DNA of 16,971 bases from CAZWCX01 sp964632945 (lineage in GTDB: Bacteria; Planctomycetota; MHYJ01; WSZJ01; CAZWCX01), in assembly GCA_964632945.1 (NCBI GenBank), contig CAZWCX010000142.1, forward strand, positions 1-16,971. Reading direction: 5' to 3'. The position numbers and the translations under genes are program-made. Under the pieces are notes generated by a model, which searched no databases, was not told the DNA's origin, and saw nothing but the letters and a program-made list of their open reading frames with translations. Within the stretch, counting starts at the first letter, position 1. Every line of letters begins with the position of its first letter. Below are positions 9,100 to 16,008 of the stretch, piece after piece.

Positions 9100-10422
9100 C
9101 TATGTCAGCGCTTGCCCGGGGAACGGCGTGGGGTGGTCGAAGTCCAGGTCCGGCCCGTCCCCGTGGAGGGCGCGCAGCGCGTCGGCGAGGGCGGGAAAGA
9201 CGGCCCCGCCGTCGGCATAACGATCCGCCGGTTCCGGGGCCATCATGCGATTGACGACCGAGACGAGCGCGGGCGGCAGGTGCGGAACCCCCGAGGGTAG
9301 GCAAGGGGTCCGGCGGTCATGGAGGTGGCGCGCGATGTCCATGAAGCCCAGCCCCGCGAACGGCGCGGCGCCGGTCAGCATGTGGTAGAGGGTTGCACCA
9401 AGGGAGTATACGTCGCTCGCCGGCGTCGCGTTTCTCGGGTCCAGCATCTGCTCCCGGGACATGTAGCGCAAGGTTCCGACCAGTTCCCCGGTCCGGGTGA
9501 TCCGCGATACCTCCGCGCCGGTCAGGCGCACGAGGCCGAAGTCGGTGACGCACGCCGATCCGTCCGCGCGGAGGAGGAGGTTCGAAGGTTTGATGTCCCG
9601 ATGGACCACGCCCTGGCGATGGGCGGCGCCGAGTCCGCGGGCGATGTCGAGCGCGACCGACAGGGACCGGGACGGGGGAAGGGCTCCCTTCCGGTCGATC
9701 TCATGCTGGAGGCTGACACCGTCCACGTAGGCCATCATGAGGTAGTAGGATGTCGCGTCCCGCCCCGCCTCGTGGATCGGCACGATGTTCGGGTGCTCGA
9801 TCCGGGCCGCCGCGCGCGCCTCTCGGAAGAACCGGCGCACGTGGCGGGGATCCTGCTCCAGATCGCGCCGCATCACCTTGATCGCGACGATGCGTTGGAG
9901 GGGATACTGCACGGCCTTGTAGACCACGCCCATTCCCCCCTTCCCGATCATTTCGAGGAGCCGGAAGCCGCGCGACCCGAAGGAGGAACGGTGCCGCGCG
10001 GTCGCCTCCTGCGCCGAGTCCGCCGGCGGTCCCGGGGCCGGCGTCGCATTCGGGATGTCGAGCGTGGCGTCCCCCGCCTCCTGCGGGTCGAGCAACTCGG
10101 CGCAGGCATCGGTGGGGAGGCGCAACGACCGCTTGCAGCGGCCGCACTCCACGCGGGTCCCCGCCTCGAGACCGAATGTGTTCAAACGCAGCCAGCAGTG
10201 CGGGCAGAGCATGATGCGTCGCCGCAGGCACTCCCGCAACCGATCGACCTGTTCTCCGGTCATCCAGCCGTGCTGAATGGCGACGTGCTCGACGGCGACG
10301 GCGCGACCGTGGAAGCGCTCGAGCTCGAGCCGTTCCCGCTCGATTTCCGGCAGGGCCTCGTTCGCAAGGAAGCCGAGCCGGAGGGCAGCCTGGAGGAATC
10401 CTTCGTCCCCACGTGGCGGCAT
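9100..10422 (-). CDS. Soluble Ser/Thr protein kinase with N-terminal zinc ribbon
   Basis: 440 aa from the ATG at 10422 (GGAAG 3 nt upstream). Although the frame stays open much further upstream, that extension runs antisense to the FGE-fold gene and has low-complexity Arg/Pro composition, so I reject it. Residues 5-70 are helical, with HGWMTGEQVDRL resembling the start-of-kinase helical domain common in planctomycetes. A zinc ribbon follows: CPHC (73-76), x16, CGRC (93-96). Kinase domain about 153-420: IGKGGMGVVY loop, K182, HRDIKPSN with D276, and DFG at 294-296. The activation segment reads GTLRYMSREQ, so the usual SPE Pro is Arg. No membrane helix is visible, so it is cytoplasmic. It is divergent from the FGE-fold gene across 264 bp and is the first gene of a minus-strand run with kinase 2 and Kelch. 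Confidence 0.93.
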   Translation of the reverse strand: MPPRGDEGFLQAALRLGFLANEALPEIERERLELERFHGRAVAVEHVAIQHGWMTGEQVDRLRECLRRRIMLCPHCWLRLNTFGLEAGTRVECGRCKRSLRLPTDACAELLDPQEAGDATLDIPNATPAPGPPADSAQEATARHRSSFGSRGFRLLEMIGKGGMGVVYKAVQYPLQRIVAIKVMRRDLEQDPRHVRRFFREARAAARIEHPNIVPIHEAGRDATSYYLMMAYVDGVSLQHEIDRKGALPPSRSLSVALDIARGLGAAHRQGVVHRDIKPSNLLLRADGSACVTDFGLVRLTGAEVSRITRTGELVGTLRYMSREQMLDPRNATPASDVYSLGATLYHMLTGAAPFAGLGFMDIARHLHDRRTPCLPSGVPHLPPALVSVVNRMMAPEPADRYADGGAVFPALADALRALHGDGPDLDFDHPTPFPGQALT

Positions 10423-10566
10423 GGTCTTCCAGAGATAGCAGGCCGTGGTTTTCCAACGTCGATCGTCCGGGTCCGGGGAGCGAGCCGTTCGGGAGGGTAT
10501 CACCTCCGGTGGGTCGCCGTCAATCGAGCGGCCGAAGCGGCCGATCCCGCGATTCGGAGGATTCGC

Positions 10567-10596
10567 TTGACGAACCCGTCCCGCGGCCGACAAGAT
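10567..10596 (+). promoter_or_regulatory. Candidate promoter for the FGE-fold gene
   Basis: In the 264-bp divergent region (10423-10686), TTGACG at 10567-10572 is followed after 18 bp by CAAGAT at 10591-10596. The -35 is good and the -10 is poor (3 of 6), so this is tentative. The same region must hold the kinase 3 promoter on the other strand, for which I found no clear pair. Confidence 0.25.
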
Positions 10597-10686
10597 CGCC
10601 GCCGGCGACGGGGCGCGGCCCTGGCCTCGGTCCGGCGACTCGGGCCGGCCGGGCCGATCCCGGCGCTCCTGTCGGCGGAAGAGGTG

Positions 10687-11547
10687 ATGGCTGACTCGCG
10701 ATGCCGCCGGTTTCGGATCGCCGCGCTGGGGCTGGCGGTCTTGTTGGCGCTCAGCCTGGGCTGGCTCGCGCTTCGCGCCCATGGCCCCGCGCCGGGGTCC
10801 GCCGGCGAGGAGCGGTTCATTCCACTCGGACGGAACGAGCAAGGCTCCGCCGAGTACCGTCACGCCGCGACCGGGATCGTGCTCGTCCTCCTGCCCGCGG
10901 GGGAGTTTCTGCGCGAAGACGGTGGCGGCCACGACGGGCCGGACGAGCGCGGCGGCCCGGTCTCGATCCGGATTTCCCGGCCGTTCCTCCTCGGCAAGAC
11001 GGAGGTGACGGTCGCGCAATTCCGCTCCCGGGGGTCGAGCCGATCGGTCGCCGGGCCGCCGGAGCACCCTGCCGCCAACCTGACCTGGGAGGAGGCGCGG
11101 GCCTTCTGCGACGCGGCCGGTCTTCGCCTGCCGACCGAGGCGGAGTGGGAGTACGCGGTCCGGGGCGGCGACCGTCGCACCTACCCCTGGGGCGACGAGT
11201 GGCCGCCTCCCGCGGGGTCGGGCAACTTCCACCCTGCCGTTGCGCCGGGGGGCCGCGGCGCTTCGGAGCGGGTCGGCGTTCGTGCGCCCAACCCCTACGG
11301 CCTTCACGACCTCGCCGGAAACGTCCGGGAATGGTGCTCCGATTGGCACGGCGAGATCTCCGCCGGGTCGCCCCGGACCGACCCGCGCGGGCCGGCCTCG
11401 GGGACCCGGCGGGTCGTGCGCGGAAGTTCGTGGGCCTACGACGCGCGTGGCGACTTTCGTTGCGACTCGCGGTTCCACGATCCGCCCGGCAACCGGTTCG
11501 CGAACGTGGGCTTTCGCGTCGCGGCGGACTGGGAGGGTCGGGAGTAG
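10687..11547 (+). CDS. Membrane-anchored FGE/SUMF1-fold protein lacking the catalytic cysteine pair
   Basis: 286 aa. An N-terminal anchor or uncleaved signal (residues 7-29, IAALGLAVLLALSLGWLAL) puts the domain outside the cytoplasm. Residues 62-282 follow the FGE-sulfatase (SUMF1) pattern in order: GIVLVLLPAGEF, LLGKTEVTVAQF, NLTWEEARAFC, LRLPTEAEWEYAVRGG, YPWGDEW, NPYGLHDLAGNVREWCSDW, RRVVRGSSW, GFRVA. In true FGEs two cysteines follow the RGGSW motif. Here the segment reads RGSSWAYDARGDFRCDSRF with only C259, so formylglycine formation is doubtful. A binding or scaffold role, as in other FGE-fold proteins linked to kinases, is more likely (inference). The ATG follows GGAAGAGG closely; a GTG one codon earlier is possible. 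It is divergent from kinase 3, which suggests shared control. No sulfatase or reverse transcriptase gene is in view. Confidence 0.88.
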   Translation: MADSRCRRFRIAALGLAVLLALSLGWLALRAHGPAPGSAGEERFIPLGRNEQGSAEYRHAATGIVLVLLPAGEFLREDGGGHDGPDERGGPVSIRISRPFLLGKTEVTVAQFRSRGSSRSVAGPPEHPAANLTWEEARAFCDAAGLRLPTEAEWEYAVRGGDRRTYPWGDEWPPPAGSGNFHPAVAPGGRGASERVGVRAPNPYGLHDLAGNVREWCSDWHGEISAGSPRTDPRGPASGTRRVVRGSSWAYDARGDFRCDSRFHDPPGNRFANVGFRVAADWEGRE

Positions 11548-11620
11548 TCCGCGAGCCATGCGCGAACGCGTCCGGTTCGGTTCGTCCGTGGCGCGGAAGA
11601 GCCGCAAGCCCGGCAACGAG

Positions 11621-11686
11621 GTGATGGGTGATGGGTGACGAGTCGCTGCCATGGGCACCCGTCACCCATCACGGATGACCCATCAC
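11621..11686. repeat. Compound inverted repeat built from GTGATGGGT units
   Basis: GTGATGGGT occurs twice, overlapping, in the left arm (11621-11629, 11628-11636). Its complement occurs twice in the right arm (11664-11672, 11678-11686). The inner arms 11628-11640 and 11660-11672 pair perfectly over 13 bp around a 19-nt loop. It lies 73 bp after the FGE-fold stop and before the kinase 4 promoter. It has no T-run, so a standard intrinsic terminator is unlikely. It may be an interspersed palindromic repeat that also slows read-through. Confidence 0.75.
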
Positions 11687-11713
11687 TCGAGCGCCCGGAA
11701 GCATCGGATGCTC

Positions 11714-11744
11714 TTGACACGCGCGGGCGTCCCTCGACTATCAT
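11714..11744 (+). promoter_or_regulatory. Sigma70-like promoter for kinase 4
   Basis: A perfect -35 TTGACA (11714-11719) and a -10 TATCAT (11739-11744, 5 of 6) are separated by 19 bp, slightly longer than ideal. Transcription would begin near 11751, leaving a leader of about 77 nt to the GTG start. An AAGGAG (11812-11817) lies 10 nt before the GTG. It is the best promoter match in the window. Confidence 0.6.
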
Positions 11745-11827
11745 GACCCAGGATTGCCGGCGCGCGGCGGTGTGTCCGCCCGCGCCCGGGACCCGGAACC
11801 GTCTCGACCCGAAGGAGTCGCTCGGTC

Positions 11828-13213
11828 GTGACCTCCTCCTCCGGCGACGGCGTGCCCGTGGAATTGCGGATCTCCGTCTTCGACGGGCCCGCGCGCGGCC
11901 GCGAGTTCGTCATCCCGGCCCGCGAGCGGATCTACGTGGGACGCGGCCTTCATTCCAACGTCACCCTCCTGGAGGACACCACGATCGGGAAGATCCACTT
12001 CTCGATCGGGTGGTGCCACGGGGCCCTTGCGTTGGAGGACAACGACGGTCCCGGCGGCACCTGGCACAACGGGATGCGCGTGTCGCAGGCCGTCCTGCGC
12101 AACCGCGACGTGCTCCGTGCCGGCCGGTCGGGGATGGAAGTCGAACTGCTCGGGGCCGACCCGTCCCGGGCCCGCGCCTGCGACCTTTGCGGCCGGCCGG
12201 TCTCGGACCAGACGCGCGACGCCGATCCGGAGGGGTGCGCGGACGGCGGATACGTCTGTTCCCCTTGCCGGGAGGACGCATCCGCCCCCGCGGACGGGCC
12301 CGCGCCCGTAGCGCGCATCGCCCCCCCCCGGGAGATCGCCGGTTGGGCGATCCGCGAGTTGATCCAGGAGACGCCGCACTCGGAAGTCTATCGCGCGCTC
12401 GGGTCGGCCGGCGATGCCGTGGCCGTGAAGCTCATGCGGCTCGACCCCGGCGCCGACCGCGCGACGGTCATGCGGCAGGCCCTCCGGCAGTTCCGCGAGG
12501 CCCGGGCCCTCATGCGGCTCCATCACCCGCACGTGCTGACCTTGCATCGATACGGATCCTGGCGCGGCCTGCCCTACGTCGTCCTGGAATTCGTCCCCGG
12601 GGGAGACCTCGGCGCCCTCCTGCGGCGGCGCAGCGGCCCGCTCGACCTCCCCCACGCCGCCCGGTTCGCCGTGCAGATGCTCGCGGCCCTCGACCACTGC
12701 CATGCCCGCAAGGTCGTCAATCGCGACGTGAAGCCGGACAACCTCCTCCTCACCGTCCCGGACGAATCGGGTTCCATCAAGCTCGCGGACATGGGGATCG
12801 CCAAGTGCATCGAAGGATCGCAGTTCGAGGGCATGACCGCCTCGGGCGAATACGGCGGGACCCTCGAGTACATGGCGCCGGAGCAGGCGAAACAATTCCG
12901 GGACGCCCGCCCCGCGATGGACGTCTACGCCGCGGCGGCCACGATTCAGCGAATGCTCACCGGCCGCTCGATCTATCCACCGGCGAGCCACCCCCTCGAA
13001 CAACTCAAGCTCGTGTGCGCCGGCAAGCACATCCCGCTCGCATCGCTGCGCCCGGACCTTCCGCCGGAAGTCTGCGTGGCGGTCGAGGCGGGGCTCCACC
13101 TCGACCCCGCGCGCCGCCCCTCCGCCCGCGCGCTGGGCGAGCAACTGCGCCCGTTCGCTCTTGCCCCTGCGCTCGCGCCGGAGGCGGAGTTTGCGCCGGA
13201 GCGGGTCGGGTAG
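11828..13213 (+). CDS. FHA domain-zinc ribbon-protein kinase with divergent catalytic motifs
   Basis: 461 aa from GTG, chosen because AAGGAG lies 10 nt upstream and the FHA fold begins right after. FHA-like domain at residues 11-108: YVGRGLHSNVTLLEDTTIGKIHF...LEDNDGPGGTWHNG. The GR is kept, but the usual SRxH reads GKIH and the usual NGT reads GGT. A zinc ribbon follows: CDLC (118-121) and CSPC (144-147). Kinase-like domain about 174-440: the glycine loop is missing (IQETPHSEVY), K201 is present (AVKLM), HRD is NRD (298-300), DFG is DMG (321-323), and GTLEYMAPEQ is intact. The Lys and both Asp remain, so weak activity is possible, but the pattern suggests a pseudokinase or regulator. No TM helix is visible. 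It could read the phosphorylated state of the neighbouring kinases through its FHA domain, although the altered pThr pocket argues for a different ligand (inference). Confidence 0.92.
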   Translation: MTSSSGDGVPVELRISVFDGPARGREFVIPARERIYVGRGLHSNVTLLEDTTIGKIHFSIGWCHGALALEDNDGPGGTWHNGMRVSQAVLRNRDVLRAGRSGMEVELLGADPSRARACDLCGRPVSDQTRDADPEGCADGGYVCSPCREDASAPADGPAPVARIAPPREIAGWAIRELIQETPHSEVYRALGSAGDAVAVKLMRLDPGADRATVMRQALRQFREARALMRLHHPHVLTLHRYGSWRGLPYVVLEFVPGGDLGALLRRRSGPLDLPHAARFAVQMLAALDHCHARKVVNRDVKPDNLLLTVPDESGSIKLADMGIAKCIEGSQFEGMTASGEYGGTLEYMAPEQAKQFRDARPAMDVYAAAATIQRMLTGRSIYPPASHPLEQLKLVCAGKHIPLASLRPDLPPEVCVAVEAGLHLDPARRPSARALGEQLRPFALAPALAPEAEFAPERVG

Positions 13214-13605
13214 AGGCGCACTCCGGGTTCGCCCTCAAGAGCGATTCCCGAGCCGGCCCGCGTCCCGCCGTTGCTCCTGTAACGAGAGGTGCGCGACGGC
13301 GTTCCTCCTGGGCGGCGAAGGGGGCAGCTTGATCCCTGACCCCCACCTCGATCAGCTACGCCCAGGGTTGCGTCTTGGCGATCTTCGCCTTCGCCGGCTC
13401 GGTGCTTCTGGCGTTGCTGTTCAACGCACCGAAGGCCACCCCGATCTTCATGGGTATCCTGTATGCCCTGCGGAAGGCCTCCGCGGAGTCTCGAAAGTCA
13501 TGATCCGTCGATGACCTTTTTGGACTCCGACGTGCGCGACCCATCGACCGTCCCCGCCCTCGTCGCGCTGTTTGCCTGCCGTGGCGCCCCGAGCCAGGCC
13601 CTCAG
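13214..13605. other. 392-bp stretch without a convincing gene
   Basis: It lies between the kinase 4 stop and the (disrupted) toxin frame. It holds one open + frame fragment (13333-13503, listed separately) and short antisense frames. A + frame of 43 codons (13511-13642) starts here and overlaps the toxin end; I see no RBS or family match for it. There is no clear terminator. GATCCCTGACC at 13331-13341 is the complement of a sequence just after the Kelch gene (1653-1663). It may be relic DNA at the border of the mobile region. Confidence 0.5.
13333..13503 (+). other. Open fragment with one hydrophobic segment (possible gene remnant)
   Basis: The + frame from just after a stop at 13330 to TGA 13501-13503 reads a hydrophobic stretch, VLAIFAFAGSVLLALLF, then NAPKATPIF and a basic end KASAESRKS. 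It could be the end of a membrane protein or a very small membrane protein starting at TTG 13375 (42 aa). No RBS is seen. The antisense frame has equal third-position GC, since the codon phases align, so coding strand cannot be decided. I do not recognise a family. Confidence 0.2.
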
Positions 13606-13914
13606 TCAGGACCGGAGGGATCCGCCACGACCGACCCAATAGCTGGGTCTCCGACTATGGTGCGCCACCGCGAGGACGAGGATGAAGTCCTACTCCACGG
13701 CGTAGATCATGCCGTAGTGGAACTTGCGGAGGTTGATCCGCCGAATCCCGGGACGCACTTCGACGCCGGAAGCGGGGTACTCCGAGACTCTGTCTTCGGC
13801 TCGACGGAATTCCGAGTGGAAGCGTCGTCCGAGTCCGACCCTGCGCATTTCGAGATGACCGATTTCCGTCAGCAACTCTTCCTCGGCCGCCTCATGGTAG
13901 CGGATGGGTGTCAA
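13606..13914 (-). pseudogene. ParE/RelE-type toxin interrupted by an in-frame amber codon
   Basis: Plasmid-stabilisation (ParE-like) toxin of a type II toxin-antitoxin pair. The frame starts at TTG 13914, overlapping the antitoxin stop by 4 nt, and reads YHEAAEEELLTEIGHLEMR...LGRRFHSEF...YPASGVEVRPGIRRINLRKFHYGMIYAVE. It then meets TAG at 13690-13692. The same frame continues without a shift as DFILVLAVAHHSRRPSYW to TGA 13606-13608. That is the expected C-terminal strand of this family (YAVE.d.I.VLAVAH..R.PgYW). Read through, it gives 102 codons, the normal size; as it stands the product is 74 aa and lacks the last strand. So it is most likely a recent nonsense mutation. A sequencing error or amber read-through are the alternatives. 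Confidence 0.82.
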
Positions 13915-14138
13915 CGGAAGAGTCCTTCGGCCCTCTTACGGACCTCTTCTGCCGGGATGGCGGTCGCCCGCCCCTCCCGGAATGCCCGCAAGCGACGTTC
14001 CGCCTCCTCGGCCCATAGGTGTGAGGTCTCCTCTTCGCTCAAGTCGTCGAGGCTTGCGAGCAGGCGCTCGGCAAGCGCCGCGCGGTCTTCGGCCTTGAGG
14101 GTGAGGGCCTGCTTGAGCACTTCGGCGGGGTCGAGCAA
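13911..14138 (-). CDS. Antitoxin, putative addiction module component family
   Basis: 75 aa: LLDPAEVLKQALTLKAEDR, AALAERLLASLDD, ETSHLWAEEAERRLRAF, then ATAIPAEEVRKRAEGLFR. This matches the short acidic-helical antitoxins of the 'putative addiction module component' family that pair with ParE/RelE toxins. It should bind and neutralise its partner and repress the operon. I start it at TTG 14138 because GAGG (14148-14151) lies 9 nt upstream and a promoter sits just before that. The in-frame GTG at 14162 lacks an RBS but would be close to a leaderless start. The stop overlaps the toxin start by 4 nt. It looks intact even though the toxin is broken. Confidence 0.85.
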   Translation of the reverse strand: MLDPAEVLKQALTLKAEDRAALAERLLASLDDLSEEETSHLWAEEAERRLRAFREGRATAIPAEEVRKRAEGLFR

Positions 14139-14169
14139 CGCACGAGACCTCAAATGGACCACAAAAATC

Positions 14170-14198
14170 AGTCTATCGGTGCGGTAGCGGAGGGTCAA
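14170..14198 (-). promoter_or_regulatory. Promoter of the toxin-antitoxin operon
   Basis: On the minus strand, TTGACC (14193-14198) and TAGACT (14170-14175, 4 of 6) are separated by exactly 17 bp. Transcription would start near 14163, about 25 nt before the TTG chosen for the antitoxin. It lies between the antitoxin gene and the left end of the insertion sequence, so the insertion has not removed it. Confidence 0.5.
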
Positions 14199-14284
14199 GG
14201 GCGTGCCCCTGGTGACGCCGAATCCCGCGGGATCACCGGGCGCCCGCGCTACGCAATTCATGATGTCAGCGGCCACCGCATACT

Positions 14285-14353
14285 GAGCCACCCGGGGCCG
14301 AGTTCGAGAGCCACCCAGGGTCAGGTTCCGGAGCCACCCCCGCAGGGAGCGTC
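14285..14353 (+). repeat. IS21 left-end transposase-binding repeats (three, 23-bp spacing)
   Basis: GAGCCACCC occurs at 14285, 14308 and 14331, exactly 23 bp apart. The first two also share GGG.C..GTTC after the core. Multiple subterminal repeats at the left end are a hallmark of IS21-type elements and are bound by IstA. Confidence 0.8.
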
Positions 14354-14451
14354 GGTGGGCGCCCGGAGTAACCCGGGATTCCCCTTCCCGTGCATCCTCC
14401 GCCCAGGCATCCTCCGCGGTGTCCCAGGTGGCACCAGCGGAGGATGCGGGG

Positions 14452-16008
14452 ATGAGTGGATGGAGAACCGGTGTGCTGGAAGTTCGTGAGATTCTTCGGC
14501 GACTGCGGCTCAACGAGTCGGAGCGACGGGTCGCGCGCGACCTTGGGCTCAGTCGCAACACGGTGGCCAAGTACCGATCCTGGGCAGCGGAACGGGGCTA
14601 TCTGGCCTTGGACACGCCGTTGCCCGACACCGCAGTCTTGCAGGAGGCGTTGCCCGGCGATCCCGTGGACGCCAAGGCCGGTCCGCAGTCGTCGGTGGCC
14701 GGGCTTCACTCGGTGGTCGAACCGCTCGTGGAGAAGAACGTCGAGGCTCGTGCGATCTACGGGATTCTGACGGAGCAGCACGGCTTCGGCGGGCACTATT
14801 CGGCCGTGAAGCGGTACGTGCGGGAGCTGCGCGCCAGGCAACCGGAGGGCTTCGTGCGGGTCGAGGTCGATCCGGGCCAGGAGGCCCAGGTTGACTTCGG
14901 CAGCGCGGGGATGATCCTGGACTCCACCCGCGGGGGGGTGCGACGCGCCTGGGTGTTCGTCATGACCCTGGCGCACAGCCGCCACCAGTTCGCCCGCATC
15001 GTCTTCGACCAGTCGCTGGCGACGTGGTGCGAGTGCCACATCCGCGCCTTCGAGTTCTTCGGCGGCGTCGTGCATCGGGTCGTGATCGACAACCTGAAGG
15101 CCGCGATCACCCGCGCGGTGGTCCATGACCCGGTGGCTACCCGCGCCTACCGCGAGGTGGCGGAGCACTACGACTTCGTGATCTCTCCGTGCCGGCCGCG
15201 CACGCCGCGCCACAAGGGAAAGGTCGAGAAGGGCGGCGTGCACTACGTGAAGCGCAACGCACTCGCCGGGCGCACGTTCCGGGACGAGCTCGAGGCCAAC
15301 GAGCACCTGGAGCGCTGGTGTCTCACGACGGCGGGCCTGCGCGATCACGGCACGATGCACTGGCGGCCCCTGGAGCGCTTCGAGCAGGTGGAGAAGCCGG
15401 CGCTGAAGCCGCTGCCCCCGACGCGCGGGGAGCCCGTCGAGTGGAAGCACGTCAAGTTGCACCCGGACTGCCACGTGGTCTTCGATCGCGCCTACTACAG
15501 CGTGCCCCATCGCTTCATCGGCCGGACCCTGTGGCTGCGGGCGACCGGCGAGCGAGTGGAGATCTTCCTCGAGCAGGAGCGGGTCGCGACGCATGCGCGA
15601 GCGAAGGCGCCGGGAGTGCGGCGGACCGACGCGGCGCACCTGCCGCCGGACAAGGTGGCAGGATGGATGGCCGCGCCGCAGTTCGTGCGGGAGCGCGCGG
15701 CGGCGATCGGACCCGCGGCGCAGGAGCTGACGGAGCGACTGCTGGGCGAGCGGCCGCTGGATCGCCTGCGCGCGGCCCAGGGGATTCTCAAGCTCGCCGA
15801 TCGGTTCGGGGCCCCTCGACTGGAGGCCGCGTGTCGTCGCGCGCTGGAGTTCGACGACGTCTCGTACCGCACGATCCGCACCATCCTCGAGCGCGGGCTC
15901 GAGCGGGCAGCGGTCGAGACCGCCGGGCGCGGGGCGATCCCGCAGGAGGCGAAGTTCGCCCGCTCGGCCCAGGAGATCCTGGAGCGGAGGAGGTCGTCAT
16001 GGAACTGA
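14452..16008 (+). CDS. istA: IS21-family transposase IstA
   Basis: 518 aa, the usual IstA size. I start at ATG 14452 because GGAGG (14439-14443) lies 8 nt upstream; the GTG at 14419 is in frame but has no such site. An N-terminal helix-turn-helix (about 20-45, LNESERRVARDLGLSRNTVAKY) binds the element ends. The DDE integrase core follows: D148 (QVDFG), D213 (VIDNLK) and E259 (KGKVEK), with the HKGKVEKGGVHYVKR block typical of the family. No frameshift or stop is seen, so the gene appears intact. It overlaps istB by 10 nt, which suggests translational coupling. Confidence 0.96.
   Translation: MSGWRTGVLEVREILRRLRLNESERRVARDLGLSRNTVAKYRSWAAERGYLALDTPLPDTAVLQEALPGDPVDAKAGPQSSVAGLHSVVEPLVEKNVEARAIYGILTEQHGFGGHYSAVKRYVRELRARQPEGFVRVEVDPGQEAQVDFGSAGMILDSTRGGVRRAWVFVMTLAHSRHQFARIVFDQSLATWCECHIRAFEFFGGVVHRVVIDNLKAAITRAVVHDPVATRAYREVAEHYDFVISPCRPRTPRHKGKVEKGGVHYVKRNALAGRTFRDELEANEHLERWCLTTAGLRDHGTMHWRPLERFEQVEKPALKPLPPTRGEPVEWKHVKLHPDCHVVFDRAYYSVPHRFIGRTLWLRATGERVEIFLEQERVATHARAKAPGVRRTDAAHLPPDKVAGWMAAPQFVRERAAAIGPAAQELTERLLGERPLDRLRAAQGILKLADRFGAPRLEAACRRALEFDDVSYRTIRTILERGLERAAVETAGRGAIPQEAKFARSAQEILERRRSSWN

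Noticed and set aside
9319..10686. Extension of the FGE-fold gene upstream in its open frame.
   Set aside because: The extension is antisense to kinase 3. The ATG at 10687 has an RBS and is followed at once by a membrane anchor.
10687..11547. FGE fold as the variable target of a diversity-generating retroelement.
   Set aside because: No reverse transcriptase or template-repeat copy of the C-terminal coding segment is visible in the window.
10423..11658. Extension of kinase 3 to an earlier start (852 aa).
   Set aside because: The extra part runs antisense to the FGE-fold gene and is low-complexity. The ATG at 10422 has a GGAAG and begins the recognisable helical and zinc-ribbon region.
13657..14187. 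A + strand frame of 176 codons over the toxin-antitoxin pair.
   Set aside because: It is antisense to two genes with clear family signatures, a shared overlap and a promoter.
15189..15998. Reading IstB as a 531-aa fusion from 15189.
   Set aside because: The upstream part overlaps istA in another frame and has no domain. IstB of normal length starts at 15999.
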